A DNA stretch of 64,000 nucleotides from Dipylidium caninum. Lineage: Eukaryota; Platyhelminthes; Cestoda; Cyclophyllidea; Dipylidiidae. The translations under genes were made by a program, and so were the position numbers. The stretch is taken from positions 868,001 through 932,000 of the forward strand of contig QEYB01000093.1 of the NCBI GenBank assembly GCA_017562135.1, read 5' to 3'. The notes beneath the pieces are model-generated. The model was given only the letters and a program-made list of their open reading frames with translations, made no database searches and was not told the origin of the DNA. Positions 38,199 to 53,100 of the stretch are shown here, piece by piece; within the stretch, counting starts at the first letter, position 1; the number at the start of each line of letters is the position of its first letter.

Positions 38199-41100
38199 CT
38201 TAATGAAAAGCACTTTGTTGACTCTTAATTCCAAAGCTCGATAACGTCTGCCGAGGAAGACGTAATTTTCAAGTGCTCCCAACTCTCAACACTCTCAGAA
38301 ATGTTAAATGCAGGGAAGGTGAAAATTACTTGAGAGATGAAAAGGCAAGTGTAGGCAAACAGAGTTAAGATTGACTGAATGCATAAGAAAGCTTAGCAAT
38401 TCTTGTAGGCTCCTCCAGCTGAACCTCTGGTGACTTTGGTCGCCTTCGTGGAGAGCGTCGAATTGACCAGACGGGACACGACAGCAGAAACAGACGAATT
38501 TTTGCACTCAATCCTCTCTTGACTAAGTGAGAAGGAGGCCAACGATGGCTCCTCTTCGAAAAAGACGAGGGAAGTCCGTGTTACAGCTGACAAACTACGT
38601 CTATTTTGGACGTACGTCTGGTTATTTTGCCTTTAACTCCATCCCACTCAACCTTACATTTAGTTTTGGAAAAATTCCAAATAAACCTTACAATAATATG
38701 AAAATTTTTAATGTTTTAGACGGGCTCGCATTTATGCACGTAACATTATGAAGGGACGAAATATTCACTCGAAATGAGAATATAAACGCCCTCAGCTGAG
38801 AGGTGCGGAACGGCTCCTCCTGCATCAATCACCCCCCGTATATATCTTATTTAAAAGTGGTCTTAAAAAATGAAAGGAGAGACGTCATTTAACGCAAAAT
38901 TTGTGGTGGAGGCGGCGGCGGCGGTGTCTTTCGTCTCACTTTGGTTCTACTGGGGGCAACTGCCGAGACTGCGCATCTTCGGGTCTGGAGGTACTGAGTG
39001 TCGCCCCCGTCTGTGGGCAATTTTTCACCTCCAATTATCAGATGTCGGAGAGAGAAATGAGGAGCCTTGGTTAAGTGGCAAGAAACAACTTACGCGGGAT
39101 GTGGACGTGTATGTGGCGGCAAAAAAAGTGGAAATGAAGTGACGCTTCGTTAATATTAACCTCAAAGTTGGAGGACATCGGCTTCTGACAGTTATTTTTG
39201 AAGGCATCCCATCCACGAACGACCGCTTCTTGTGCCTTATTCCCCTGTTGTTGTAAATATTTCATCCATTTATATGGTCGTATAAAGACAAATTTATTGG
39301 ATTATCCTCAACCCGAGCCCCAGAAGGCAATTACAATGCCACTCTCCACCAGCCGTCCCGTCCCGTCCCCTTCCGCCTCCACACCCTCGTCCAGCCTAGC
39401 CCCCCCCGCCCCGCCCCCAGTCCGCCCCTGCCTCCGCCTCCGCCTCCGCTTCGCCTCCGCATCTATCCTGTCGAGCCTTTCGAGGCATAAACCCATAGGA
39501 AAATCACAGCTGCATACTTTCTCACGTACTGTTTTACCATATCAACAAGCAAAATAAAATATAAATAGGATGGTATGCAAGGCAAACACAGAGATGCCGC
39601 ACAAGAAGCGGCGGTTCATGGCCTTCCGGGCGTGCCACCAACTTTAAGAATAAGTGTAGACTACGATGGGAGTATCTAACGGCATTAGCAAGAGGACACC
39701 GAAGAGGTGAATGGCCTTTGAAGGCTACGAAAAGGTAGCTCACTTTACTACAGCGAGAAACCCTTCTTCCCTCCCCGTCGCATGCTCGGCGATAGAGGGA
39801 GGATCGGTTTACTCCCGCCTCAGGCAGAAGCCTCGAGCTGCGTCGCAGCTCCCGGGCGGACCAAAGTCGCGCCCATTTAACCGCTAATTACATGGCGTAA
39901 TTTACAGTTAAATTGGGGCGTAATTAGCTGGATGTTAGCACAGACTGCCCTGGGGGAGTATACACGCGATGAAGAGAATTTAAACCTCATATTTCAATGC
40001 ATACAAGTGGCGAATTAGCTTAAACAATGGCAGTAACGCGAGAAACCAAACGCAATTACATGAGCTTGTTTGAGGAGTGTGCTTTCGAGTGAGAACGCTT
40101 AGCGGAAAGGAGACAAAGTCAGTCTGTCAAACGAGGAACGACTTAATTGTTAGTCGGTTGGACGTCTGAGGCGTGTCTTGGCGCATTTGCGGAGGCGCCG
40201 AACCTTCACTGGAGGTTTTGTGCCCATATCGACGGGAGGAGAGACGCCAATTTCCCTGATTTTCGCTTTGGCAGTGGAATATGCCAAAGTTTAAATGAAT
40301 GCACTTATATAAAATGCCATAATTTTGCCAACTTAAAGGGAAAATGGCACCATCTACAAGTAAAGCAGTACACGTGGTGCTAATTCTCATATTCCTCTTT
40401 TTGGTGAGATGGTTTAGCATGATTCGCGAAAAACGAAATGGGAGATTGGCGAAAGAGTTGATGCGGCTTAGGCCCAGCGTCGTGCACAGGGCGTAGCCCC
40501 TTCTACACACGCCTCAAGAAGAATCATCAACGATATGGCGAGTTTTTACTCAAAAGTAACAATATGAGGGCAGAATACCGACTATACCGCGTAAATAAGA
40601 GGGCAGGGGAGCAGAAAAAACGAGTGGTTGCCACAGATATCAGTGACTTAAGTTGTAAATGAGATGGTGAAGTGGGTGAGGCGTCTACTGCAATAATTTC
40701 CTCATTTCTTAAAACATTCTTGACCATCTGGTCGAAAGGTCCCGTCAAAAGGATTAATGTCGTCCATTTCGATGGAAAGCATGTCGGAGGAAGAAGTGAG
40801 CGATTCGAGGGAATGAAAAGTGAGAAGAGGATGAGTGTTCCAGGCAGACAGGCAGGCAGACGCAGGACGGAGAGTAGAGGCAGAGAGACAAATCGGACGT
40901 GGAACGCATCCCGGCATTTTGTGACACTCAGAAATCTGCCACCACCTACTCTCTCGTGGGTGCTCATTGGGGAGGAGTGAACAAGTAGCGTAAGGCAAAA
41001 CCGCCTCCGCCTAGGAATTTTAAAGCGGTACTCAAAATCCCCTTCATTTAAGTGTAGGCAATATAGGACGTATACCAGATGCTGTCCACCGAATTTATAA

Positions 41101-44100
41101 TCTACCGTTTTTGTGGAATAATTTAAGCACACCCCTGCAAACACTCAAGACAATTTCCTGCTTTTACCTATAGCATTAACTTCAATTTATGGGGACATTT
41201 TACACCCATGCTTAGTTGAGGGTTTAAGCCGTTGCCTCGACGCGAATAGGAAGCTGGAAACTTCTGACGCAATTCTTTAAATTACCCGCATGCACCAGGG
41301 GTTTGGTACACTAAAACACGCAATTACCCGTCTGCGGCGGTGAACTCTACCCGCCGTCTGGCAGTCTGGAGGATGAACAGCTGCTCCTCACCACCACCGT
41401 AAAATTATGAGGATCCTGAGAATGGTCTTCCCTACGCATCGTTAAAATCTTTCTCCTCGTTTAGCATTGTTCAAATGGTGAAGACACTGTGCCTAACACT
41501 GCTGGCAGTTGAGTTGAGACAGGCTAACGGTCACTGACCGTGCAATTCACTCACATATGCTGAAGAATAGCTATCGTAGCTGGTTGGAATTCTGCCATGC
41601 CGGTCAGATGGTAAAGGCGGTGGTTTGGAAGCGTTCCTGTCTGAGGAGTATTTGAAGAATGTTGGGGTGAAGGTCGGTCGTTCCCCTCTGATCGTTTCAG
41701 TGACCGGCGAGTTGGAGAAAGACGGTGAATCGCGATCCTCCGATTGCCTTGATCTGAAGGAAGGGCGTAGTAGTTTGAAACCACGACGGTCCGATGTCTC
41801 AACAGGTGATTCTGCACCAGTGGCACCGGCAGAGACCGAAGAGACTGAAGCATCACTCGAGTTGCGCGCCACTCTGCCACCAGATCTTCGCCTGTCCTTG
41901 AGGGGAGACAACAGTGTGGACGGACTACGAACCTTTCTCGGTGGACTCGGGGGCCTCGCCTCAACCGGCTTGGAAGGCGGCAAACTGTCGATGTCACTGG
42001 ATTCGCTCGACTGTCGTTCAAAGTGCGCATTTGTCATGCCGAAAGAATCATTCAGATGAGGAGCCAGAGACACTTCTGGGACAGGAGGTGCTGCGTGCTG
42101 TACATGTTGTTCAATGCTCGGCTCTATGGGAGCGAGATTGCCGAATATGTCTCGAAGTTTCTTTTCGTTCTTTTGCTCAACAGGATCCACACTGGCTGCC
42201 ACTTGCTTTGGTCTAAAGCCGAAAGTTACTTAGTAATAGCAGAAAGATGAAAACAGAAATTTCCAAATTACACTCAATTTTAGCGTCAGTGCAGGGGCTT
42301 TAAGAGCATGTTACGATCTTTTCCGGCATGCAAACGGAATCTGAACAGTTCTCGAGTAGACAGTTCTCAAAGTTATGCGTGTACGATAAACGTTCCCATC
42401 ATACATTTACAATCTTAACATGACAAATCTCGGATTATTTCTCGTGAGGGGGTACGAAGTATTGTCAGCCCTTCAACAGCAGGGTTCATCCAAAAATGCG
42501 CATTAGAAATAGCATCTTCCTCAGCGGTTTGTCCCCCATAGGCCTTCTTGTTAACACGTTCGGCAAAGTTTACGTCACGGCAGCAGCATCTACTTCGAAC
42601 AAGACGACCCCAGCGACTAATTCGGCTTTTCGGGGTGAATGGAAGGTGAAAGACGACACTACAGTCGGCACGGAGAATGGGGCCCGAAGCATGGTGAAGC
42701 GCTCGCCCTCCACCTGCATGTCTTTCTCTCCCCGGGTCTGGTAAACTGACGCAGGGGGCCCCGGCGACGCTCGCCACAAATGCCAGGAAGCTTGACTCCT
42801 CGGTGGCACTACCGGAATTCCGACCTAATTAATGGTTCCATGTCATTGTGAATCGTGGGAATTTCCGTGAAGTAACTTAGTGCCAACGTCAACTCGATGC
42901 TCTCGAGGGAGGCACAACAGTCTGCGCGGATACGGAATGGGCATGAACACGACGGAAACAAACAAGACTGCGGGGGATTGAGGCCTTCGGGTCCCGCTGG
43001 CGCTAAGTATCTCGAACAGTTGCTGACTGCTGTAACTGGTGCAATGGGACGCCTTGTCTGAAGAGCCTCAAGATAATTATCAAAAGAGCCTTAAAATTAG
43101 GCCTGGCGTCCGGTGCTTCTGCCCGAAGTCACCATAGCATGCAAGGACTGAGGACCAAGGCATATTAAAAAGTACCAAACGCGCAATGTGGCTCTGGTGG
43201 AAAAGTACGAAAGTGGTGTTGGTTTCATCTAATTAAACATGAATTTTGACAGCGGGGAGGCAGTAGTTGGCAGTCATATTTTGAACTTGGCTTAATTAAA
43301 TGACCAAACCGGGAAGCGTCTGCACTTATTCATCCTGTTACTAAATGCATTCCATTTATTCATCACTATTTCTCTCCAAACATAGCCTTTAAATGCTGGT
43401 AATGTTGCCGAATTGGGGAGGGTTTCACCAGAACGCGATCGCATCATCGGACGGCGAGGCAACGCAGGCGGAGAGGCTGATCGCCTCGGACAGTATTTGC
43501 CCAAAATGCAAGACATGAAGCGGAATTTGCGTCAGCATAATGATAAAAGTGGTGAACTGATCACCCTCTCAATCGCATATTTGGCTGCGGGAACCTTTCA
43601 AGTTTACCGCGAACCATCTGCCTTGCTAATTGTCCCCGCCAGCCCGGTCCCCTCCACAGCCTGGAAATCAGCCACGAATGAATGACCTGAGCCAAAAAGG
43701 GAGCAATTGTTAAGGAAGGATGGCATCGCACGCTGCTAACTGTGTGTAATCGGCCGAAAAGGCTTTTGTGGATGGGCGAGCCTGACGAGACTCGCCACGT
43801 CGTAGTTAATACTGTGAGTTCTTTGGTCTCCGTGGCCTTATCTCGTCTCGACTTCAGTGTTTGCTCATAACTGCGTGCCTGCAGGCCATAATTTCGTCCT
43901 AACGGAAAGGACAAAAGCAAACTGGGTTGTAATCAGGGCCGAAGATAACACTCCGCACATTGTTTGCATTTGAACATTCCTGTGAACGGCGACTGACGAA
44001 AGTGATATGGCCACGGGGGAATATCGTCCACCATTTACCATTGCTCCGGCGGAAGTCATGACTGAGAGAGGTACGACCAAAACTTTGGGAATCTAGTCTC

Positions 44101-47100
44101 ACGAGTGACAGGTGCCCTTCCTTTAAAACAGCCCTCGTAATCTCTCCATTCACATCCCTCTCACGCCGCATAATCCTCTTTAAGAACGTCGCAAATCGGG
44201 CTACAGTGTAGTGCTTGAGATCCTCTAAAGTACTGCCAGCTTAATGATATCGGTGTAAACAAAAACATGGGAGAAATACCAAATTCACCTGTTGCGAATG
44301 AGTTTGGATGTTTCACGCCGTTTAATTTCGGCGATGCGCTCATTAGAGAATGGTTGATCGCCAACAGCGCTGCCTTCTCCACGCTTGGTCATCAATTTCA
44401 GCATCTCAAACTTGAGCGTCTCCACAAGAGTCTTGCGTCTGATAGCGTCAAAGCGCTGCCGGGCATCCTCAATGGCTTTCTCGATGTCCGCATGTTTGGC
44501 CATCGCCTGCTCAACACTCGCCAAGGAGGCGTTCCCCGACACGATCTTCGTCGTGTCCTCCAGTCTCTGCTCCTGATCGTCCAGCCACGCGTCCAGCTCC
44601 GCCATCTCAGCATAGAGTTTCTAACGACAGGAGGAGAAATAGAAGTTAAAGCTACGTGGCAGTATTACGCTGCGCCCATATTCTTCGACTTATACAAATA
44701 ACCAGGCATGGCCTCCATTGTGCGTGGTTCTCATTCACGCTTCAGTGCCATAAAAATAAGTCCCACCTTTTTTGTACCGGGTAGCACACAACATTCCTCT
44801 TTCATTGCATCCTCTTATGTCCTCTGAGGCCAAGAATGCGCGTCGGGGATAGCGTTTTCTTCTACACCGAAATGCCTACCGCCTACATGACAATAAAAAT
44901 AACCGTGGAAGCCTCCCCTCTGCCTCCGTCTGCCTGCAGGACTTTGTGGTATCCCCTTCTTCCGAGCACGCCGCAATTCATGTGTGAGACTCTTGGCGAG
45001 TTGATGGTGCGGAACGCTAGCACCTGAGTTCACTTTTCATTTTTGCCATATTAGACTCCTCCGACAAAGTCGCACTCGACTTTCGCTTTTCACTTGGGAA
45101 AAAAACCGCTGGACAGTTGGGTTAAATCGGGCATTACGTTGACTGAATGCACTCTTCATTGGCAGGGCTCTTTCAACGACGTCTGAAATATTTATTCGCC
45201 GCAACGCGATAACACCCTGGTTGAAAACGCACTTAGACAGAGGCGTCTGGTCTGCCGCCCCACGTGATAGCCGCGAGTGCTCGTCGGTGGGGGCCTAATG
45301 AATTGTTCCTCTTCCCGAACGTGACACTTCACGTCAACTACCTGTCCCCTGGGGTGAGTAAAAGCCTCCCGTCGGGGGGATGAGCTATACACCGTTGCGG
45401 AAGGGTGCAGTCGCTTCTTCCAAAGGGCCAGAACAAATGTCTGTCCAATGAGTTGCACCATGGTTTAATCCAAGAGCCCGGATGAAGCAGTCGACACGGA
45501 AAGTGCTGTTACTTGGTTTAGCATGCCAGTCAGTTTTCACTTTTCGAAATGGATAAATAAGTTGAGGAAGAATATCAAAGATCTTCGCCCCTTGGATGTA
45601 TGAGCAACGAAAGCCTTCCCTCGGCTGGGCTTGAATGGGACGTCTGCCCCAGAGAACGCAATTCGCAACCATCGGCGCTGAGTTTGGACTGCCCCTTTGC
45701 ACTCTGTTACGGGCTCACAGATAAAATCCACAGAGAGAAGGCGACACCCAGACCATCTTGAATATTCATTAGCAGAGAGGTCCGGATAACTCAACTTTGA
45801 AGCGCAAGTGACACCTCACGTGATTTACTTCCCCAAAACGGATGACGTGTGGCCATACGTGGAATGAATTAACAAAGGCGTTCCATCTCGCCTCAACACC
45901 TCAGCTCTCGCGCTTTAAGCAGGCAACAATGGGGGTTTGAGGAAACACGGGCAGGACGTGTGTGATATGTAAATGCGACGGTGTTATTGGGATTAATGCG
46001 AGCGGCAGGCTTCACCAACACTCCGACTGAGGTGCCTGCGGAGGCCCGGTAAGGCGATAAGCCTGCCCCCTTCGGAATCATGACCGCAGCGGGAAAGCAA
46101 GGACTCCTGGTCGGGATTTTCCAAGTCATACCACGGGCAAGAAGGAATTCTACCCTAGTATTATCCTCTCCTTCAACAAATTGCAGATGTCTAAGAGAGG
46201 GGTTTTGTCTTTCTCCTTGCTGCGGATTAGCATAGGGGAAGGGGAAAAGTTGTTTGACTATAATTTATGCCGTTCAGAATTCGTCTGCAGATATTGGCGT
46301 CATTGTTGTGTACAAACCAAAATTAACACAAAAAAATCACCCGAAACACTGAATTTTGCCTTGAGCATTCACAACTGAGATTATTCCAAACTGACCTATT
46401 TAAAAATATAAAATAGAAAGAAAATATTGTCTTCTGGAAATCAGCCAAACCACTTGAATCCCATTTCACGGATGCGTAGTCTTGCCGATGACCGCCCCCT
46501 GAGTTATAACTCTCGCCCTCATTTGACTGTTTACAAAGCGGAAAAAGGGTGATTTGGGGAGACTGGTCGGCAATTATATGATAGCCTGCCTCCGAAATGC
46601 TTCCTGCTGCCCGTGACAGTTCAATTAAGGGAATACTCTAATGCACTACTTTGAGTCTTTTGCCCACTACTCAAGTTGGGTTTCTTTGTGCCGACGAAGT
46701 CGTGTCCGCCTGTCTTACTGGGTCGTTAGGGGAGCCGTTGAAGCAATGATTCGCTCCGATGCGGTGGGAGCGCTGCCTCGAGGAAGTCAGTTCGCGAACT
46801 AGCCGGTCCTGCACACAGAGCGCTGAGGTCCGGAACTCCTTACGTCCTCACTTCCTGACTGACAGGGGCAGCATTCGGCACTGTATTCAGCGTGGAGTCG
46901 AAATAAGTTAACTGCGAAGGAAAACTGCGGGAAGACTCACCCTCAAGTCGAGATTTTTATCGTAGAGGTTGTTCCTCGAAGACCACACAGAGTGCATTTG
47001 AGACCACGCTGCCTCCAGCCTCTCCGACGACTTCTGAATGACTATTTTGGACGAGGGAATAGAGTTTGAAAGGTCCTGTCCCGACCTAAAGTAAAATTGC

Positions 47101-50100
47101 AAAGTCCGCTATGAAATACGCTTCAGCATTGCATTGTATCAGGGTAGGTGGCTAAACTATAGGGAAAGTCAGTTTGCAGGGGATGGGAAAAGACCTCTCC
47201 CCCGTGTGCTTGTATGGTCTGTACCTGCCCACTGCCTCGCACTCATGGAGCTACCTCGGGACTTTTTTTTCGTCTAAAAAGAGGCTGAACACGCAGCACA
47301 AACTGTGAGGCAACGAGCCTGTGTGGTAGGAAGTGCCTCCACCTCCATACTCACCGCCGCGCCCCGGTCCAGCAGGTGCTTTTAGTTGGCTTCTGCGCCG
47401 GACGTTTTTCTCTCGCATCACGGCAGTCCACACGGTTTCTCGGTCGCGGTTCAAGCTCGCTAGCCGTGTTGGCATTGTTCGCCTCACCGCCCGGCAGTTA
47501 TGCTGCCAGCGGGTTAAAAGGTTCTCGTCCGCGGCGCCGGATTTCACCATTCACGACGACGATGGGCATTTTATGCTTGACGCAGATGTGGAAATAAAGT
47601 GTCCACTCCGTGCGAGTGCAGTGTAATGGCAGGGATAAAAGCACCATCTCCTCCTGACAGTGCATTTATACAAAGGACGGCTGATTTATTCGCATCGAAT
47701 TCCCTGCCTAAGAGCAAGTAATTACAAATGGTGTTTGCGGGCGTAGCATCAAAGCATTCCATAAATAAGCCACACGGATAATTGGCTCACGCTTGAAATT
47801 TATTTTCTACCTCTCGAGATAACAAGTCTCATAAAATAGAGTGAATTATGCCTTGGACATCGATGGTTGGCATAATCTGATCTGTGGTGAAATTAAATCG
47901 TAGTCTTTGTCCACCTCCGCGCTCCCTGCTCGGCCTCATCCTCACCCCGCATCCTCCACCCTCAATCCTCTTCCCGCCTCCTTCCTCCTCCGAATTCCGC
48001 CTTCCCTACCAATTGGCGACGACAAGAAGGTGCCTGTGGTTCCGATTACGCAGAAGAAATTCGCAACCGACTTCAAGTGGCTTCAACTAAACCGTCTTTA
48101 ACAGGATGTTGGAGGAGCTGTAAGGCCTTTCACTGAAGACGGGGAAGTGGAGAACCACGAAAAGTTGAGTCGATGAGAGGTGTGATGAGAGTTAAGAGTA
48201 TGGAAACGTTTCATACCTCGTTAGCTGAATACAACTATGGGGGAAGTAGCTCTGTTGGTATGACGCCACTAATCTTTCACGCCCACGCCCGAGCTTTCTA
48301 AATGGACGTGGGTGGAGATAATGCATGTGAAGTTGTGAATTATTTTCGCCCCCTAGTGACAACTGTGTCTTTTGACATTGGAGTAATGTTGTGTTGTGGA
48401 AGCATCTACTCTCGACCTTGAGAGTCCACAAACTCCGCCACACCCGTAAAAAGACTATTTATTTGATTTAGCCGTTATTTATGACGGGAAATGATGCAAA
48501 ACAAACACTCGGGAGGGGGAATTTTCACTCGCTCAGCGACTGTATCCATTAACATTTTCAAGAAATAAAATGCTATCTCTCTCCATGCTCCCACAAGCTT
48601 CCCTCCTTCAAGGCATGGATATGGGCGAATTTCGTTAAATTAAATAAATGGAGTAAATGAGGCAGATTTGCAAGAGACGAGTAAAAACGCGCAGTAGACA
48701 CTCAAAGCGCGTGTCATGATAGTTAAAAGCAGCCGATTCGGTGAAAAGTCCTTCCCACCCAAGGTATTCCCAAAATCTGGCTCCTGTGAGACACTAGAAG
48801 ATATTTTTGGGCGAAAACAACAGAGAGGTGAATAGGCGAGTCCTTAAGACAAGAACAAAGTGTGGTCTCTGAGAGAAAGCTTCCGAAGTAAGTAGTACAA
48901 CAGAGTTGGCGGGGTGCAGGGCACTGTTACATGAGTAAATTTAACGAAGAGTGCATACTCCGTCCTAGCGGTGGTGCCTCACTTGCAGAAACTCAAAATG
49001 CTAGCTTCAACATTAAAGGTTCCTAATGGCGGGAGATGGAGATAGCAAGAAAGCGTCACCTGATAATGTCCTCCTTCTCTGGAACGCGTTTATTTATCTG
49101 AGAACGAATCTGCCGATGGAGGTCGAGAAGATTTTGGGCCTCGGTTAAGTCAGTTGGCATCTCACGGATCGCGAGCATAGCGAGGCGTTGCTCGTCCGCC
49201 CAGCCGGAGAGGAGGTTGCAGCGCGACTGCCACTGGGTCACCCGCTGCGCCTCTGACAGCCGCTGCTTCTCCGCGCCCACCGACGTCTGCAGGGCGCCCC
49301 ACGCCGTCTGCAGCCGTGTCCACTGAGCCTCCACCTCTGAGGCTTGATCAGGAAAGTCCTTTTTCAAGCGGTTGCGTTCGCTAAGTGAAGAAATGCCTCC
49401 ACTTCATTTATTATCCACTGGAGGTGTACACGCGGTGATCCTGTGCCGTGCGGTTGATTAGGCCTCCTCTTTATCCCACTTCGCAGAGGCCCCATTAACT
49501 ACTGCACAGATTAATCATGAATCAACATCCTGGCATTTCAGTAAAGGAAACGGAACAGGCCTGCTGAAGGAAGCGTAGACAGACGTATTTTTAGCTGGTG
49601 TAAGACCTTCGCGCGTAGAGTATCCTGAGCATCGGGACCGGCGTGCGGTGGAAGGGGTTAACGTCGGTCATTTCAGAAAAGTAGCCGGCTTTACCTTCCC
49701 TCCCCTCCCCTCCCCTCTCCTCTCCTCTCCTCCCTATGCCCAAGTTAAAAGCAGGAGCGGAGGAGACACGCCGTACGTGCGCACGTAAAATCATATGAAA
49801 TGAGTGCAAAAGTGTTTGGTATAACTGATATCCTCATATTGCAGGGACACAGTTACATGTCTTGTTGTATTGCAGGAGGGCGGATTAAAGTTGCTCCATT
49901 AAAGCAGACTTAAAGCCCTCCAATGGCTTTTTAAATTGCCAAAAATTGTGCATTCCAAGTGATGTAGTCAAGGCATTTGAGGCTTCACTTCCTTAAGGAG
50001 GCTAATTCTGTACAAATCTTTGATTTTATCGTTTCGGTTGTTTCTCAAGGAAAGTGGCAACGAGAGGTAGTTATATTGGGCACTCACGCTTCCTGTTTGT

Positions 50101-53100
50101 CCACTTGTTTCTGCATGGCATTGACCTCACGTCGCAATTTCTCCTGTTCCGTGAGCGCCTTGTCAAGGCCAGTGGACTTCTTTAGGTTCGCCTCTGGTCG
50201 TTTGTCCATCAGACTATTCATACGACTGATTAAAGCGGCGTCCATCCGATTTTCGCGTCCTCCTGGCGACTTCTCTGAAATCCACTCCAGCAAATCAGCT
50301 ATGTCCGATTTATAGCTGTGCACTTGCATTGCGGATTGTAGGTTCTACAAGCATCAGGCACTCAAAAATTGAACCCACATAAGCCAGCAGGGAAAAGATG
50401 TGACTTCGACTCACCTCCTTCCTTCTCTTCATGCCGGTGCGTGTCTCAACCCAAGCCTGGTCAAGTACAGCCTGCCTTTCGCGAACTGTCCTCATGTCGA
50501 GCTGAACACCGCCACGAAGACTCAAGAGCTCCTCCTTTACGGGTAGAGCGTCCGGCGACTCCGAATATCTACTCTTGCTGACTCTCTGTTCCTCTTTATC
50601 AATCCTAGCCGTCAGACTCTCTGCAGTATCAACAAGCTGTTGTGCGTGTTTAGTTAGATTCTTCAATTGAGAACCACCGGAATTGGACGTACTCTAATCG
50701 TTGAAAAAGTATTTAGAGTCTACTTATTCTCGTACTCGGTAGGCTGTACTGTAACAAACCTCACCTCTAACCGCTCCGTGAATTTGGCCAAGAGAGCTCG
50801 ACATTCTTCCAAGTCCACACCGTAATCTTTGCTATTTACATCGGTTTCCAAAGTGGAAAGGAATTTGTTGAACTCATCCCCCTGTGTATTATACGCATTT
50901 ACTCCAATCCTCAGCTTCAGCCGTAGCTCGACAAGTTCCAAGTAGACGCTTAGAATGTCGAAGCGTGTCATAAGCTCCTCCTAGAAGTTGAAGAAGGTAA
51001 ATTTGTGGATTCAAAGTCCACGTTAATTTCAAGATGTTAGCATTGGAAATACAACGGATTTAAACCACAGCAATCTCTCGCTATTGTAGTAACTTGTAGT
51101 AACTGGGAAGCAATTGGAAATAAGGACTAGGGAGCGCACCATTTCTTGATTTAAATTTGTTTGAATGTTTTCCCGTTGGTGTTGCTCAGAACCGCCATGG
51201 TACATGGCGAGTAGTTTCCGCAGATCGTCGCCTACAAGAGCCTGAGTTCTCTCCTCAGTCGCTATGAAATCAACGCTTTTTTCATCATCCGCCATGGAAC
51301 GCTGCTGCATTCGTGCTGATAGAGGTCCGATCGTATTGCGCTGGAAGGCGGCGACATCACCGCGTAGGCGCAAGACGTTCTGAAGGGCTACTTTAGTGCC
51401 ACTGGAGTCTGTCATCGGAGCAAGTTTCAAAACCGGATGGAAGTTGGCTTTAATCCACTCCTGAGATTCTCGAATGTCGTGGACATACTACGACGAAAAT
51501 AATACGCTCGAGAAGACATGAAAGGCATTGATGGTGATATGCAAAACCAACACCTCACCTGAAGATACAAGTGCTCGGCGATCAGGTATCTGGCCCTGAC
51601 ACAGACTCTTGACTCAAGTTCGGACTTCAGGTTCATCAGTTGATTGGCTGAACGAGAGGCCTCTTGCAGAGTGCCAAGTTCAGAGAGGATGGATTTTGTT
51701 GCCTGAGAACCGGCTTCGACCAATTTCTTAACGCCGTCAACGATCTCGTTGATTTTGGGAGTTTGAGATGCTAGACGAGAAGCTAATTCAGAGAGGGATT
51801 TTAAGTATTTTGTAGCAGTGTCGTAGTCCAAATTTTGCATCTGAAAAAGGAAAAGTATACTTTTAGCCACTCACCTCATTGATGGCAAATTGGCATATTT
51901 ATTACGGCCAAAATATGCAAAATTCCGATTGAGATAAGCAAGTGTTAATTGTTATCGAAGAAAATATCTCAGCTATTTAGATAGATGTGCTCTAGTTAAT
52001 AAAAATTTTTAATCTACCATTTGCTCTGAGTACGTGAAAGAAACGGATAATTGACAATAATTGTTTTTGGCAAAGGACGAGTTTGAGGGAAGTGAATCCA
52101 TATAGTTATGTGGCACATAGCTTTCGCCTCATCAGAGAACAATATGACGAACGAGTAAATTGCCCATAATCCCAGATTAGAACACTCTACTTAAACATTA
52201 TAAGTAGAATGTATGTTTATAATGAGAATTACTCTTTGTGATTCGTTGCTGAGTGGGGCTTGGTTAAGCTGTTCCGTCAGCCACCCGTTCTCCGCCCGCA
52301 AATCCTTTTCCAGACGACGCCATGTGATCATCACTTTGATAGCACTCAAACGAGCCTGCACCAACTGTACTAAAGCCACTTTTACGGTGTTGGCCAACTC
52401 CTGCGCCTCTGCAACCATCTTCGCGCCCGCGAAATGACCCTTCTTCTCTGCCTCATTAGCCGTCTTTAATAGACCCTCTACTCGGGCTCTCTGGGCCTCC
52501 TGAATGTCACGAGCGAGTACCTAAAGAAAATCCATTACATATCCAGTAGAATTTAGATTTCGGAAGAAAGTACTGCGGATTTGGGGCCATTAAGTTCACC
52601 TCTTGGCTTTCCAGCAACCGTTTTAGTCCATTCTCACCCTTATGGTAGTCATCAACCATCAACTGGGCCTCTGTTCGTTGGGCGGTCTCCCTTGCCTTGT
52701 CCACAAGTTGACCCCATTCGACTAACTCGTTGGCTTCATTCAATCGTCTGGTACGCTCCTCGCAGGTGCTGCGGAGGCGCATCGACTCCGTTTTTAACTC
52801 CCCGATCATTTTTTTTACCTTATTTGCTTTTTTGGGATTCGTGTGGGCCAATTCTTCGCCTCTTTCACACAAGCGGTCCACCATCTCCAATCCGACATCA
52901 ATCTGGATCAGTGGAAAAGATGACACTATTTAAGCCTAACATATTTAGTAGTTCAACAGGGGTCTGTCAGAATTATATTCCCGTGTCATTGGTCGGACTG
53001 CCTCCTACTTGCCGTCGTTGACGGAATTTGCCAAGGGCTTAAATGTGAGGCTCCATTTGAAAGTTGCAAAGTAAAACATTTCAACTCAATGGGTCCTAGT

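Noticed and set aside
39350..39466. C-rich CCTCCG repeats read as a Pro-rich + strand protein
   Set aside because: Low-complexity repeat without splice sites; it lies within a spectrin intron.
40527..41144. 205-codon minus-strand open frame between linker and PH exons
   Set aside because: Long but with no domain, no phase-0 splice sites at its ends to fit the flanking exons, and a composition typical of reversed C/T-rich DNA. Kept only as an alternative-exon possibility.
41625..42250. + strand frames of 100-144 codons opposite the Ser/Pro linker
   Set aside because: They are complements of the minus-strand coding exon 41555-42212, whose splice phases fit the spectrin gene.
47251..47550. Minus-strand frame with spectrin-like flavour in the intron 47086-49059
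   Set aside because: The flanking exons 49060-49380 and 46941-47085 already join in phase. This frame would reach its GTGAGT in the wrong phase.
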